28,027 nucleotides of DNA from Rhodospirillaceae bacterium (lineage in GTDB: Bacteria > Pseudomonadota > Alphaproteobacteria > Rhodospirillales > Rhodospirillaceae): assembly GCA_016937315.1 (NCBI GenBank), contig JAFGWD010000221.1, positions 1 to 28,027 of the forward strand, in the 5' to 3' direction. Position 1 is the stretch's first letter, and the number at the start of each line of letters is the position of its first letter. The position numbers and the translations under genes were made by a program. Below are positions 1 to 7,929 of the stretch, piece by piece. The notes beneath the pieces were generated by a model, which was given only the letters and a program-made list of their open reading frames with translations, ran no database searches and was not told where the DNA came from.

Positions 1-706
1 AAAACGCCCGCACCGCATCCAAACGCCCCGTCGGTGGTGTGGCGCGAGGCCACATACGCCGCGCCAAATCCCGGTCCAGTGTGGAAATCGACAACGCAAC
101 GGCACACAAGCCTTTCGCCGCCATGGGGCCAAGAATATCAATATCACGAACCACCATGGCCGATTTCGTGGTGATGGTGACCGGGTGGTTAAAATCACGC
201 AGAACTTCCAAGACCCCGCGAACCACTCGCAGGCGGCGCTCCACCGGCTGGTACGGATCGGTGTTGGTTCCCATGGCCAGAGGTTTGACGGGATGCTTAC
301 GATATTTAGCGGATCGTAATTCCGCCTCCAGCAAAGCGGGGGCCTGAGTCTTCACAAACAGGCGTGTCTCAAAATCCAAGCCAGACGATAATCCCAACCA
401 ATTGTGGCTGGGTCGGGCATAGCAGTAAATGCAGCCATGTTCGCAGCCGCGATAGGCATTCAAGGAACGATCAAACGGAATGTCTGGGCTGGTATTGCGG
501 GTGATCACCGTGCGGCTGGCATCTTCCTGCACGGTGGTTGCAATGGACGGCATGGCGGGATCGTTCCACGACCCCCAACCATCCTCGACCACTTCATACT
601 CACGGGACTCATACCGGCCGGCGCGGTTCAATCCCGCGCCACGCCGCGCCGATGCCGCGATCTGCGGCTGTGCCTTAAACGGAATGCTTTCCATGGAGAA
701 AAGCAT
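1..706 (-). CDS. PA0069-family radical SAM protein (3' end outside window)
   Basis: About 235 N-terminal residues are visible; the reading frame runs off the left edge without a stop. The Fe4S4-binding cluster of radical SAM enzymes is present as CEHGCIYC (C88, C92, C95), followed by YARPSHNWLGL and by KPLAMGTNTDPYQPVER. This arrangement fits the PA0069/Rv2578c group, which is distantly related to spore photoproduct lyase. Members are expected to cleave S-adenosylmethionine reductively, but their substrate is not established. I chose the ATG at 706, which has a weak GGGAC about 11 nt upstream; the in-frame ATG at 694 is the alternative and would remove four residues. The gene lies 62 nt downstream of the glucosaminidase gene on the same strand and may be co-transcribed with it. 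Family assignment is fairly secure; function is not. Confidence 0.85.
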   Translation of the reverse strand, partial: MLFSMESIPFKAQPQIAASARRGAGLNRAGRYESREYEVVEDGWGSWNDPAMPSIATTVQEDASRTVITRNTSPDIPFDRSLNAYRGCEHGCIYCYARPSHNWLGLSSGLDFETRLFVKTQAPALLEAELRSAKYRKHPVKPLAMGTNTDPYQPVERRLRVVRGVLEVLRDFNHPVTITTKSAMVVRDIDILGPMAAKGLCAVALSISTLDRDLARRMWPRATPPTGRLDAVRAF

Positions 707-768
707 ACACAAAAGACGTCCCAAGAGTAAGAACAAAAAGAGAACGCACGGCGACGTGCGGTTTGATT

Positions 769-1728
769 TTAGCGGCGAACCACCAGGACCTCGTGGGAAA
801 GCTGTGCGCTATCCAGAGCAGCCAAGCGATTGGCCTGCATGATTGAGCGCAGAGTTTCCACATATTTGATGCCACGCTCGGAATACTTGTCCAACGTTGC
901 TGTCAAATCGTACCCCGACGCCCCCAACGCTCGCTGCAGCCGAAAGCGTTCATAGGCCGGATGGGTGTTGAGGTTGCGGACATAGGCGGCAGCCGCCCCC
1001 TTGACACTGGAAAAGGCACGAATCTTGTGGGTTTCACCATCTTCGCGACTCGACGGCACGATACCCGTGTCGACATCGGACCACGTCCACTGTCCAAACA
1101 GGGCATTCCCTTCCCGCACAAAACGGGAGGTTCCCCAACCACTTTCCTCTGCCGCCTGGGCCAACATCAAGGACGGCGGAACACCGTCAACACGCAACAG
1201 CAACTCATCCAAGTGGCTGGACTCGGATTTATACGCACGCGCCAAACGTCCGACCCAAGCTTGATCCTGATGAGACAGAGCTTCCCCTGCATCAACGCTG
1301 GCTTTGATCGTCAACAAACGACGACGATCGGCTTCGATCTCGGCATTAATCTGCAATGACAGCGGCAATAAGGTGCGGAAGAATAAACTTTTCTTCAGGT
1401 CAATGTTCTGCAGATGCACCAAATCCTTGGGCAACCGCTTCACATCCAGGGCGGGAACGTCACGAGACCCCGCCAAAACGGCGTCCCAATCATAGCCTTC
1501 CTCGTCAAAACGCGCCGCAAGCGCCAAAGATTCTTCGGGCACAACGCGGGGTGCCACAGCCTTCGCTGTACGAACTTCACGGACATTTTCGATCACCGAC
1601 AACTTCGCCAACGGCGCGGGCGGCGCGGATACCAACAGCGCACCGAAGCCCAGAGTGCTTGCCAGCACTGCAGCAGCCAGGGCGACACGCGGGCGTGTGC
1701 TAAGGTCGATAAAGGAAAAGTTCGTCAA
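769..1728 (-). CDS. Bax-like glucosaminidase domain protein
   Basis: This 319-residue protein has an N-terminal hydrophobic segment (about residues 15-37, rich in Ala and Leu) that should act as a signal anchor. Its C-terminal half resembles the E. coli Bax/FlgJ-type glucosaminidase domain (beta-N-acetylglucosaminidase, GH73-like). The segment LMLAQAAEESGWGTSRF (about 188-204) contains the Glu pair (194/195) expected to hold the catalytic acid, and is followed by GNALFGQWTW. It probably cleaves peptidoglycan glycan strands in the periplasm. The only reasonable start is a TTG at 1728, preceded by a purine-rich AGAGAGACGAG; no ATG occurs in the first third of the frame. It lies 50 nt downstream of the NFU-type gene on the same strand. 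The enzyme's exact bond specificity cannot be read from sequence alone. Confidence 0.85.
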   Translation of the reverse strand: MTNFSFIDLSTRPRVALAAAVLASTLGFGALLVSAPPAPLAKLSVIENVREVRTAKAVAPRVVPEESLALAARFDEEGYDWDAVLAGSRDVPALDVKRLPKDLVHLQNIDLKKSLFFRTLLPLSLQINAEIEADRRRLLTIKASVDAGEALSHQDQAWVGRLARAYKSESSHLDELLLRVDGVPPSLMLAQAAEESGWGTSRFVREGNALFGQWTWSDVDTGIVPSSREDGETHKIRAFSSVKGAAAAYVRNLNTHPAYERFRLQRALGASGYDLTATLDKYSERGIKYVETLRSIMQANRLAALDSAQLSHEVLVVRR

Positions 1729-1778
1729 TGATCTCGTCTCTCTTGCCGTTCATCCAAAGGTCGTAAAGTCCAAACCGT

Positions 1779-2327
1779 TCAAGAGACCTGCCGCACCGCG
1801 ACAACTTCTGGAACATAGGCTTTCAGCATCGCTTCAACGCCATTTTTCAACGTCAGCGTTGCACTGGGGCATCCCGCGCACGCGCCCTTCATCCGCAAAT
1901 AGACGACTCCGTCATCAAAACGTTCAAACACGATGTCGCCGCCATCCCGTGCCACCACCGGCCGCACACGGGACTCGATCAGGGCCTTAATCCGGCCCCC
2001 AACGCTGTCATCGCCATCATCGGTTTGCTCCATCGAGGCTTCAACCAAGACCCGGTGGCCGAGGCTCAAGTGTTCGACCAAAAGCCCCATCACCTGAAGC
2101 TTCAAAACATCCCACGATGCCGACTCAACCTTGGTCACCGCAATGGCATCGCGTCCAATCAAGACTCCAGCCACACCATCCAGCTGAAACAGGCGTTCGG
2201 CCAAGGGCGAACGCGCCGCCGCAATCTCGATCGTCGGGCAATCCACCGGCCCGGATTCCGTCAACACCCGACCGGGCAGAAATTTAACCGTCGCCGGGTT
2301 AGGCGTGTTTTCGGTTTGAATAAACAT
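1779..2327 (-). CDS. NFU-type NifU family Fe-S cluster carrier
   Basis: The 182-residue protein has the two-domain layout of mitochondrial NFU1 and its alphaproteobacterial relatives. An Nfu N-terminal domain begins MFIQTENTPNPATVKFLPGR, and a C-terminal NifU domain (about residues 108-182) carries the cluster-binding CAGC motif (C150, C153). These proteins bind a Fe-S cluster between two monomers and hand it to client apoproteins in the cytoplasm. The ATG at 2327 has a good GGAGG ribosome-binding site 8 nt upstream. It is a carrier rather than a nitrogen-fixation NifU: it lacks the IscU-like domain and there are no nif genes nearby. Position near trpS and murJ matches the usual Rhodospirillales gene order, although DUF2333 and a transporter pair lie between. 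Confidence 0.93.
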   Translation of the reverse strand: MFIQTENTPNPATVKFLPGRVLTESGPVDCPTIEIAAARSPLAERLFQLDGVAGVLIGRDAIAVTKVESASWDVLKLQVMGLLVEHLSLGHRVLVEASMEQTDDGDDSVGGRIKALIESRVRPVVARDGGDIVFERFDDGVVYLRMKGACAGCPSATLTLKNGVEAMLKAYVPEVVAVRQVS

Positions 2328-2395
2328 CGCGCCGACCTCCTTGCCGGAAGCCTGAAATATGGTCCTGCACGCCGTCGGTCAAGTCACTTTTGTTT

Positions 2396-3157
2396 TCAAC
2401 GGCGGAACACCAAGGCGATTCCCCACCCGGCGATGACTGCGAACAGAATCGCGGCGACCGCATACTTGGCCGCATGGTGCGTTGCAAAATCAAAGACTTC
2501 GGCACTAAATCCGGTCTTCGAAACGAAGAGCGGCGTGATCTCCGCGCCGATCACGGCCCCGTCCTGAATAAAAAACACTTCAACCGTATAAGACCCCACC
2601 GGAACCGTCGCTGGCAAGTCCAATTCAGCCCGGAAGAGTCGATTCTCAAGCGTCGTCACAGTCCCGACAGCCTCTGGGTAAAGACCGGATTTTTGCTTTA
2701 AGCGAATAAGAGCATCCCGAAACCGCTTTGCTTCGACATCCGACAACGGCGGCCCGCCTCCCACGATAGCGGGCAAGACCAAGGCATTAAGACCTATCTG
2801 ATGACGTTTGCGAACATCCACCGGAATCACAGTGTCCAAGGGTGCCGTCGCTGCAACAGCATAAAACGCCGGACTCTGCGGAAACTGTACTTCATCACGA
2901 TTCATCCAGATCCCGGCCATGCGCGTCTTTTCGCGCACCACATGGGTTTCCATCGGCCCGCGAACAACCATCACGATGTCGCCCTTACGATCATCGGTGG
3001 CACCAAAAACCAAAACATGGGTTCCTGAGAATCCAGTGGTAATGGCAACCAAATGATTGGAAAGATCAGCCACAACAGGGCGTGCTGCTTGAGCCGGACC
3101 ACCCATCGCCGCCATCAAAGCACACGCCGCTGAAATCAGGATTCCCATACGCGCCAT
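2396..3157 (-). CDS. TIGR02186 family membrane-anchored protein
   Basis: This 253-residue protein begins with a signal peptide (MARMGILISAACALMAAMGG then PAQAA, probable cleavage near residue 24) and ends with one transmembrane helix (about 231-250) and a short basic RR tail. The bulk should therefore sit in the periplasm, anchored by the C-terminus. It matches the alphaproteobacterial family TIGR02186 in length and topology; no enzymatic motif is visible. Its start lies 4 nt after the stop of the TauE/SafE permease gene, with GAGGTAGAG just upstream of ATG 3157, so the two are almost certainly co-translated. The tight pairing suggests a periplasmic partner of the permease, but this is inference. 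Confidence 0.8.
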   Translation of the reverse strand: MARMGILISAACALMAAMGGPAQAARPVVADLSNHLVAITTGFSGTHVLVFGATDDRKGDIVMVVRGPMETHVVREKTRMAGIWMNRDEVQFPQSPAFYAVAATAPLDTVIPVDVRKRHQIGLNALVLPAIVGGGPPLSDVEAKRFRDALIRLKQKSGLYPEAVGTVTTLENRLFRAELDLPATVPVGSYTVEVFFIQDGAVIGAEITPLFVSKTGFSAEVFDFATHHAAKYAVAAILFAVIAGWGIALVFRR

Positions 3158-3161
3158 GTCT

Positions 3162-4091
3162 CTACCTCAACATGGTCATGGAAAAAGCCTCGCTGGGCGT
3201 GGTCACCAACTCATCAACCAACCCAAAACACACGACCAACACCATCAGGGCCAGCAAAATACGCAGGTGCCGTCCCCCCAGCTTCGCACCCACCCGTGCA
3301 CCCCATTGCGCCCCCAAGACTCCGCCCACCATCAACAAAATGGTCAGCACCGCATCGACATTATGGTTCAAGGTCGCTTGCATGAAGGTCGTGGACATGG
3401 TCACGAAAATAATCTGAAACAAAGACGTCCCGATCACCACTTGGGTCGGCATTCCCAACAGATAAATCATCGCCGGAACCATGATAAAGCCGCCACCAAC
3501 ACCCATAATCGCGACCAAAATACCCACCAGGACTCCCATCGCCAGAGGCAAAAGGGCGCTGATGTAGAGGCCAGACTTCGGAAAACGCATCAACAGTGGT
3601 AAGCGCGTCGCCCACGCGAAGTTCTCCGCACCGCGTGGCTTCGCTGCGGCAGAAGCCGACACACCACGGGCCTTAACCAGGGAGATCACACTCTCGACCA
3701 ACATCAATCCACCGACCGATGCCAAAAACACGACATAGGACAAGCGAATCGTTAGGTCGATCTGACCCCAAGCCTTCAAAAGATTAAAGACCAGAACCCC
3801 CAGCCCCGACCCCACGACGCCACCACTCAACAGCACCGTGCCCATACGCACATCGACATTGCCGCGCCGCCAGTGGGCAATAACGCCAGAAATCGAGGAC
3901 GCAATGATCTGATTGGTGCCAGACCCCACCGCCACAGACGGAGGAATGCCAAGAAAGATCAACAGCGGCGTCATCAGGAACCCCCCACCCACACCGAACA
4001 AGCCCGAAGTGAAGCCCACCAAGCCACCAAGCGCAACAATGGCGAAGGCATCAACGGACATCTCAGCGATCGGCAGGTAGACCTGGATCAT
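3162..4091 (-). CDS. Sulfite exporter TauE/SafE family permease
   Basis: The 309-residue protein is almost entirely hydrophobic, with about eight predicted membrane helices in two repeated halves. Each half contains the family's glycine-rich signature: GLFGVGGGFLMTPLLIFLGIP near residue 32, and a similar Gly-rich MGVGGGFIMVPAMIYLLGMP in the second half. TauE/SafE proteins are inner-membrane carriers proposed to export or import sulfite, sulfoacetate or other sulfur-containing organic anions. The ATG at 4091 is used; two other ATGs just upstream are out of frame. The DUF2333 gene ends 30 nt upstream and the TIGR02186 gene starts 4 nt downstream, giving a probable three-gene operon. The transported substrate cannot be told from the sequence. 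Confidence 0.9.
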   Translation of the reverse strand: MIQVYLPIAEMSVDAFAIVALGGLVGFTSGLFGVGGGFLMTPLLIFLGIPPSVAVGSGTNQIIASSISGVIAHWRRGNVDVRMGTVLLSGGVVGSGLGVLVFNLLKAWGQIDLTIRLSYVVFLASVGGLMLVESVISLVKARGVSASAAAKPRGAENFAWATRLPLLMRFPKSGLYISALLPLAMGVLVGILVAIMGVGGGFIMVPAMIYLLGMPTQVVIGTSLFQIIFVTMSTTFMQATLNHNVDAVLTILLMVGGVLGAQWGARVGAKLGGRHLRILLALMVLVVCFGLVDELVTTPSEAFSMTMLR

Positions 4092-4121
4092 CGCATCATT
4101 CCCGGTTTCCGGTTTCCCGTT

Positions 4122-5153
4122 TTATTTCAGCAAGATATTGGCGACTTCCTGCAATTGTGTCCGTGCCCGCAACAAATAAAAACCCTGCGCCGCCAAGTGG
4201 CTGGGGCAAAACTGAGCATCCGGTGCACAATTGGCAATCACCAACGGGTCCAAGGTCGCCGCAGTCCGAAACGATCCCAGCATCTGGTCCCAGGCGGAGT
4301 CCAGTTCTTTATCCTTAATGATTACCGAGAAATCATGCCCAAGCTCCCGCAGAATCAGGTAATACCCGTAAAGGCGCCCCTTGGTCTGATAGAACACATC
4401 ATCGGAGGTCCGATCAAAGATCACACCACCGCCTTCCTGGATGCGACGATCCAGAAGCGCCGAGCCGGACCCCATATCGTTGCCAATACGGTCCAATGTC
4501 GCGATGAGGTTGTCGGCACGACGTTCAAACACCGCTTTCCCCGTGCCTAAACGCTCATTATAGCGCAGCAACGCACGCCGCGCCGCGATGTACTGGCTTT
4601 CCGAAGACGCTGTTGGCATCAACGATGTGGATAGGTTAAAAATCCACACGTTGCCTGGATACTTCAGCAGGCCGACGGCCTTTTCCAAATCGGGGTCAAC
4701 CTGAGAAGACCCACGGGTACGCCCCAATTGATCAGATAATTCCACCGCAAAGCGCGACAGTGCGGCAAAGATGCCGGTTTGGAAATTCGGCATATTGTCC
4801 AAGGCCGCCGTCGGGAAGAAGAACGGATCATTGGGAATCCAGTGGCCCCCAACAACTTCCCGATCAATCAAGGCCGCCGCCTGAGCCACCGCACAGGATT
4901 GCCCCGAGGCAACCTCGCCCGGCCCAAACTCAGAATCGTCATTGATGCTGTGAAACACCATCATCCCGATGGGATAATAAAGCAGGCTAAGAACAACCAC
5001 GCAGGCCACCGCCCACTTGATCGCCCGCCAAGGACCCGCCCCCTGGTTCAAGCGGCGCACACCACTTTTCAGACCGTCCGTTCCGCCAAATCGCTGCCGC
5101 ACGGCACGAATAGCTTGACGCAGTCGGGCGGCAAAATCCTGGGCATTTGGCAT
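4122..5153 (-). CDS. DUF2333 family membrane protein
   Basis: The 343-residue protein has a basic cytoplasmic N-terminus, one transmembrane segment (about residues 45-67, AIKWAVACVVVLSLLYYP), and a long soluble remainder expected in the periplasm. Features that match DUF2333 include HWIPNDPFFFPTAALDNMPN followed by a helical region and the late segment YYLILRELGHDFSVII. No catalytic motif is evident and the family has no assigned role. The ATG at 5153 is preceded by GGGAG at a 7-nt spacing. It lies 36 nt downstream of trpS and 30 nt upstream of the TauE/SafE permease gene, all on the same strand. In related genomes a universal stress protein gene often occupies the position next to trpS; I saw none here. 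Confidence 0.85.
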   Translation of the reverse strand: MPNAQDFAARLRQAIRAVRQRFGGTDGLKSGVRRLNQGAGPWRAIKWAVACVVVLSLLYYPIGMMVFHSINDDSEFGPGEVASGQSCAVAQAAALIDREVVGGHWIPNDPFFFPTAALDNMPNFQTGIFAALSRFAVELSDQLGRTRGSSQVDPDLEKAVGLLKYPGNVWIFNLSTSLMPTASSESQYIAARRALLRYNERLGTGKAVFERRADNLIATLDRIGNDMGSGSALLDRRIQEGGGVIFDRTSDDVFYQTKGRLYGYYLILRELGHDFSVIIKDKELDSAWDQMLGSFRTAATLDPLVIANCAPDAQFCPSHLAAQGFYLLRARTQLQEVANILLK

Positions 5154-5189
5154 GCGGGGTCTCCCGTTTTTTATCTGGTTCGATCTTGG

Positions 5190-6188
5190 TTAGGGGCGCA
5201 AAAACCCCACCGTCTCATACACTTCGTCGATCACCGGCCTGGCCAACGCCGCCGCCTTTTCTCCGCCGCGTTTCAGGACTCCATCAACATAGCCCGGGTC
5301 CTGGCGCAACCGCGCCATTTCCGCGTTGATCGGGCCCAAAACGGACACCGCTGCATCGGCCAACCGCGACTTAAAATCGGCGAAGGACAATCCCGCAACT
5401 TCGGCCATAGCTGCATCCAAAGACTTACCCAAAAGCGCCGCGTAAATTCCCAAAAGATTAGCCGCCTCTGGACGATCCACCAATTCCTCCGCTGTTTCCG
5501 GCAGAGGAAGGGGGTCGGTTTTGGCCTTACGAATCTTCAAGGCAAGAGTATCGGCGTCATCGCTCATATTGATGCGTGCATAATCCGACGGATCGGATTT
5601 GCTCATCTTTTTCGCGCCATCGCGCAAGGACATCACACGAGTCGCGGCACCCAAGATCAACGGCTCCGGTAAAGGAAAAACATCCTTCCCGTAATCCGAA
5701 TTGAACTTCTGGGCAACATCACGCGCCAGTTCCAAATGCTGTTTCTGATCCTCGCCAACCGGCACATGGGTTGCCTTGTAAACCAGGATATCAGCCGCCA
5801 TCAAACAGGGGTAGGCAAACAGGCCAACCGAAACATTTTCCTTGTTCTTCCCTGCCTTTTCTTTGAACTGGGTCATACGGCTCAACCAGCCCATGCGTGC
5901 AACGCAATTGAAGACCCAGGCCAGCTCGGCGTGCGCCGGAACTTGGCTTTGCACGAACAAAACATTCTTTTCTGGATCAATGCCTGCAGCGATCATCCCA
6001 GCCGCAAGTTCTCGTGTTTGTGCTCGCAGTGCTGCCGGATCTTGCCAAACGGTAATCGCATGCATGTCGACCATGCAAAAGATGCATTCATAGTCGTGTT
6101 GCAAATCGACCCAATTCCTCATCGCGCCAAGATAGTTGCCAAGATGAAGATTGCCAGATGGCTGAATACCCGAAAAAATCCGATTCAT
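5190..6188 (-). CDS. trpS: Tryptophan--tRNA ligase
   Basis: This is a class I aminoacyl-tRNA synthetase that attaches tryptophan to tRNA-Trp in the cytoplasm, using ATP. At 332 residues it has the standard bacterial TrpRS length. The HIGH-type signature is PSGNLHLGNYLGA (residues 10-22), and the KMSKS loop is intact at 194-198. The segment GEDQKQHLELARD (about 145-157) is typical of the tryptophan-binding region. The ATG at 6188 is the natural start, since the HIGH motif begins ten residues in. A promoter-like sequence at 6296-6324, just beyond the murJ terminator, suggests trpS and the genes after it form their own transcription unit with a leader of about 100 nt. Confidence 0.97.
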   Translation of the reverse strand: MNRIFSGIQPSGNLHLGNYLGAMRNWVDLQHDYECIFCMVDMHAITVWQDPAALRAQTRELAAGMIAAGIDPEKNVLFVQSQVPAHAELAWVFNCVARMGWLSRMTQFKEKAGKNKENVSVGLFAYPCLMAADILVYKATHVPVGEDQKQHLELARDVAQKFNSDYGKDVFPLPEPLILGAATRVMSLRDGAKKMSKSDPSDYARINMSDDADTLALKIRKAKTDPLPLPETAEELVDRPEAANLLGIYAALLGKSLDAAMAEVAGLSFADFKSRLADAAVSVLGPINAEMARLRQDPGYVDGVLKRGGEKAAALARPVIDEVYETVGFLRP

Positions 6189-6295
6189 TTTCTAAAGACT
6201 CTGTTGCTTGCCGAAAGACCAAAGGTCGGCGGCACTGTCGTCGGCCCGTTCGAGGTATCCCCCATTTCGCGGCCCAGGGCAAGGCACCGGTCCTA

Positions 6296-6324
6296 AATAT
6301 AATGCCAAAAGCCCAAACCGTAAA
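6296..6324 (-). promoter_or_regulatory. Candidate sigma70-type promoter of trpS
   Basis: On the minus strand TTTACG (6324-6319) and TATATT (6301-6296) are separated by exactly 17 nt, a good match to vegetative -35 and -10 boxes. The -35 box overlaps the T-tract of the murJ terminator, so a terminator-promoter junction separates the two transcription units. The predicted leader before the trpS ATG is about 100 nt and can fold a small nested hairpin (GACC-ttt-GGTC inside TGCCG/CGGCA). Confidence 0.45.
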
Positions 6325-6378
6325 AAACAAGGCGTTGGAAACCAGCGATTTATGAGTTTACGTCCTAACCAACGCCTT
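6321..6378 (-). terminator. Rho-independent terminator of the glnD-murJ unit
   Basis: A perfect 10-bp inverted repeat, AAGGCGTTGG (6369-6378 read on the minus strand) and CCAACGCCTT (6329-6338), is followed on the minus strand by GTTTTTTA. It begins directly after the murJ stop codon. The loop is long for a terminator (30 nt), though a short AAAC/GTTT pair inside can shorten it. Confidence 0.7.
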
Positions 6379-7929
6379 TTACCCCCGACGCAGAGCGGCA
6401 CGCAGTTCGGCAACCGAGGCTGCTCCCAAAACCCGGGCGGCAATGCCATAAACCAAACCGCCGAGGCCAATCAGAATCATCAGGCGCCCCCACGCCGGTG
6501 CCGCAACAAAGATCGGAATCTCGGAACCAAATCCTTGTCCCACCAGCAACAGACCCGCCATAACGGCAGCGGCAGCGGCAATACGCGGAGCTCGGCTTTT
6601 CATCCGCGCATCCAGGAGGAAATGCCCGCGCCGATGCAACACATAGCCCAGCAATCCCGCATTCAACCAAGCGGATACAGCGGTTGCCACGGCAATGCCG
6701 ACATGCCCCAAAGGCCGCATCAGAATCACATTCAGGACCAAGTTGGACGCCAAGCAAACGACCGCAATCCGCACCGGCGTTGTGGTGTCTTCTCGCGCGA
6801 AAAACCCTGGCACCAAAACCTTCACCAAGACATGAGCCGGCAGACCAAAGGCAAACGCCATCAAGGCCAAGCTGGTGGCCGTGGTGTCCTCAACCGTGAA
6901 GGCTCCGCGTTCAAATAAGGTCATCACGATGGGCGCGGCCAAACAGGCCAACGCGGCAGCAGCGGGAACGGTCAAAAGTAAGGCGAATTCCATGCCGCGA
7001 TTTTGCGTGTGGTGTGCGACATCATCGCGCCCGGATTTGATCTGTCGGGACAGCATTGGCAGCAAGGCCGTGCCAATCGCAATGCCCACCACCCCCAACG
7101 GCAGCTGATTAACCCGATCCGCGTAATACAGCCAAGATACCGCGCCTTCACTGACCAAGGACGCAATCACAGTATCAACCAGCAGATTGATTTGATAAAC
7201 CCCCATGCCGACGACGCCTGGCACAATGCGCCGCCCAAGCCTGCGAACGTCTGGGGTCAAACGCGGCAACACCAACCCTGGCCCCATGCCGCTTCTGCGG
7301 GTATTGAGCAACAGCCAGGCAAATTGCACGACACCAGACACAGAAACCGCCCAAGCCAAGACATGGCCGGGTCCATTCCCCTGCCATAACGACCCATACC
7401 CGAGGACCGCCGCAATCAAGCATACGTTCAGCAAAATCGGCGCAGCAGCAGCCGCAGCGAAACGCCCCATCGCGTTCTGAACCCCGGAAAGCAGCGAAAC
7501 CAAGGCAATAAAAAACAGATACGGGAAGGCAATGCGTGCCAAGTCCCCGGCCAAGGCAATCTTTCCCGGCACCGCGACGAACCCCGGAGCAAAGGCCGTA
7601 ATCGCCCAGGGCATAATAATCTCCATGACCAAGACCATGCCGATGAGAACCAAGGCAAGAACCGCAAAGATGGTATCGGAGAAGGCCTTCGCGGCAGCCT
7701 GACCCTCGCCTTCCAACTTTCGTGCAAACAACGGAACGAAAGCCGCAGAAAATGCGCCCTCGGCAAACAAACGGCGAAACAAGTTAGGAAACTTAAAGGC
7801 GACGAAAAACGCATCGGCCTGCATTCCCGCACCTAAGACCTGGGCCAGCAAGACATCTCGCACAAAACCAGTGATGCGACTGATCAGAGTAAATCCGCCA
7901 ACCGTAGCCACGGCGCGATAAAGGCTCAT
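6379..7929 (-). CDS. murJ: Lipid II flippase MurJ
   Basis: MurJ moves lipid II, the peptidoglycan precursor, from the inner to the outer face of the cytoplasmic membrane. The 516-residue protein has the usual length and about 14 hydrophobic helices. It starts with the family's conserved N-terminus (LYRAVATVGGFTLISRITGFVRDVLLAQVLGAG), followed by ADAFFVAFKFPNLFRRLFAEGAFSAAFVP, with the Arg residues near 18, 24 and 52 that are typical of MurJ/MVF proteins. The ATG at 7929 overlaps the glnD stop in an ATGA arrangement, indicating translational coupling. A terminator follows immediately after the stop. The glnD-murJ-trpS order is common in this group. Confidence 0.96.
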   Translation of the reverse strand: MSLYRAVATVGGFTLISRITGFVRDVLLAQVLGAGMQADAFFVAFKFPNLFRRLFAEGAFSAAFVPLFARKLEGEGQAAAKAFSDTIFAVLALVLIGMVLVMEIIMPWAITAFAPGFVAVPGKIALAGDLARIAFPYLFFIALVSLLSGVQNAMGRFAAAAAAPILLNVCLIAAVLGYGSLWQGNGPGHVLAWAVSVSGVVQFAWLLLNTRRSGMGPGLVLPRLTPDVRRLGRRIVPGVVGMGVYQINLLVDTVIASLVSEGAVSWLYYADRVNQLPLGVVGIAIGTALLPMLSRQIKSGRDDVAHHTQNRGMEFALLLTVPAAAALACLAAPIVMTLFERGAFTVEDTTATSLALMAFAFGLPAHVLVKVLVPGFFAREDTTTPVRIAVVCLASNLVLNVILMRPLGHVGIAVATAVSAWLNAGLLGYVLHRRGHFLLDARMKSRAPRIAAAAAVMAGLLLVGQGFGSEIPIFVAAPAWGRLMILIGLGGLVYGIAARVLGAASVAELRAALRRG

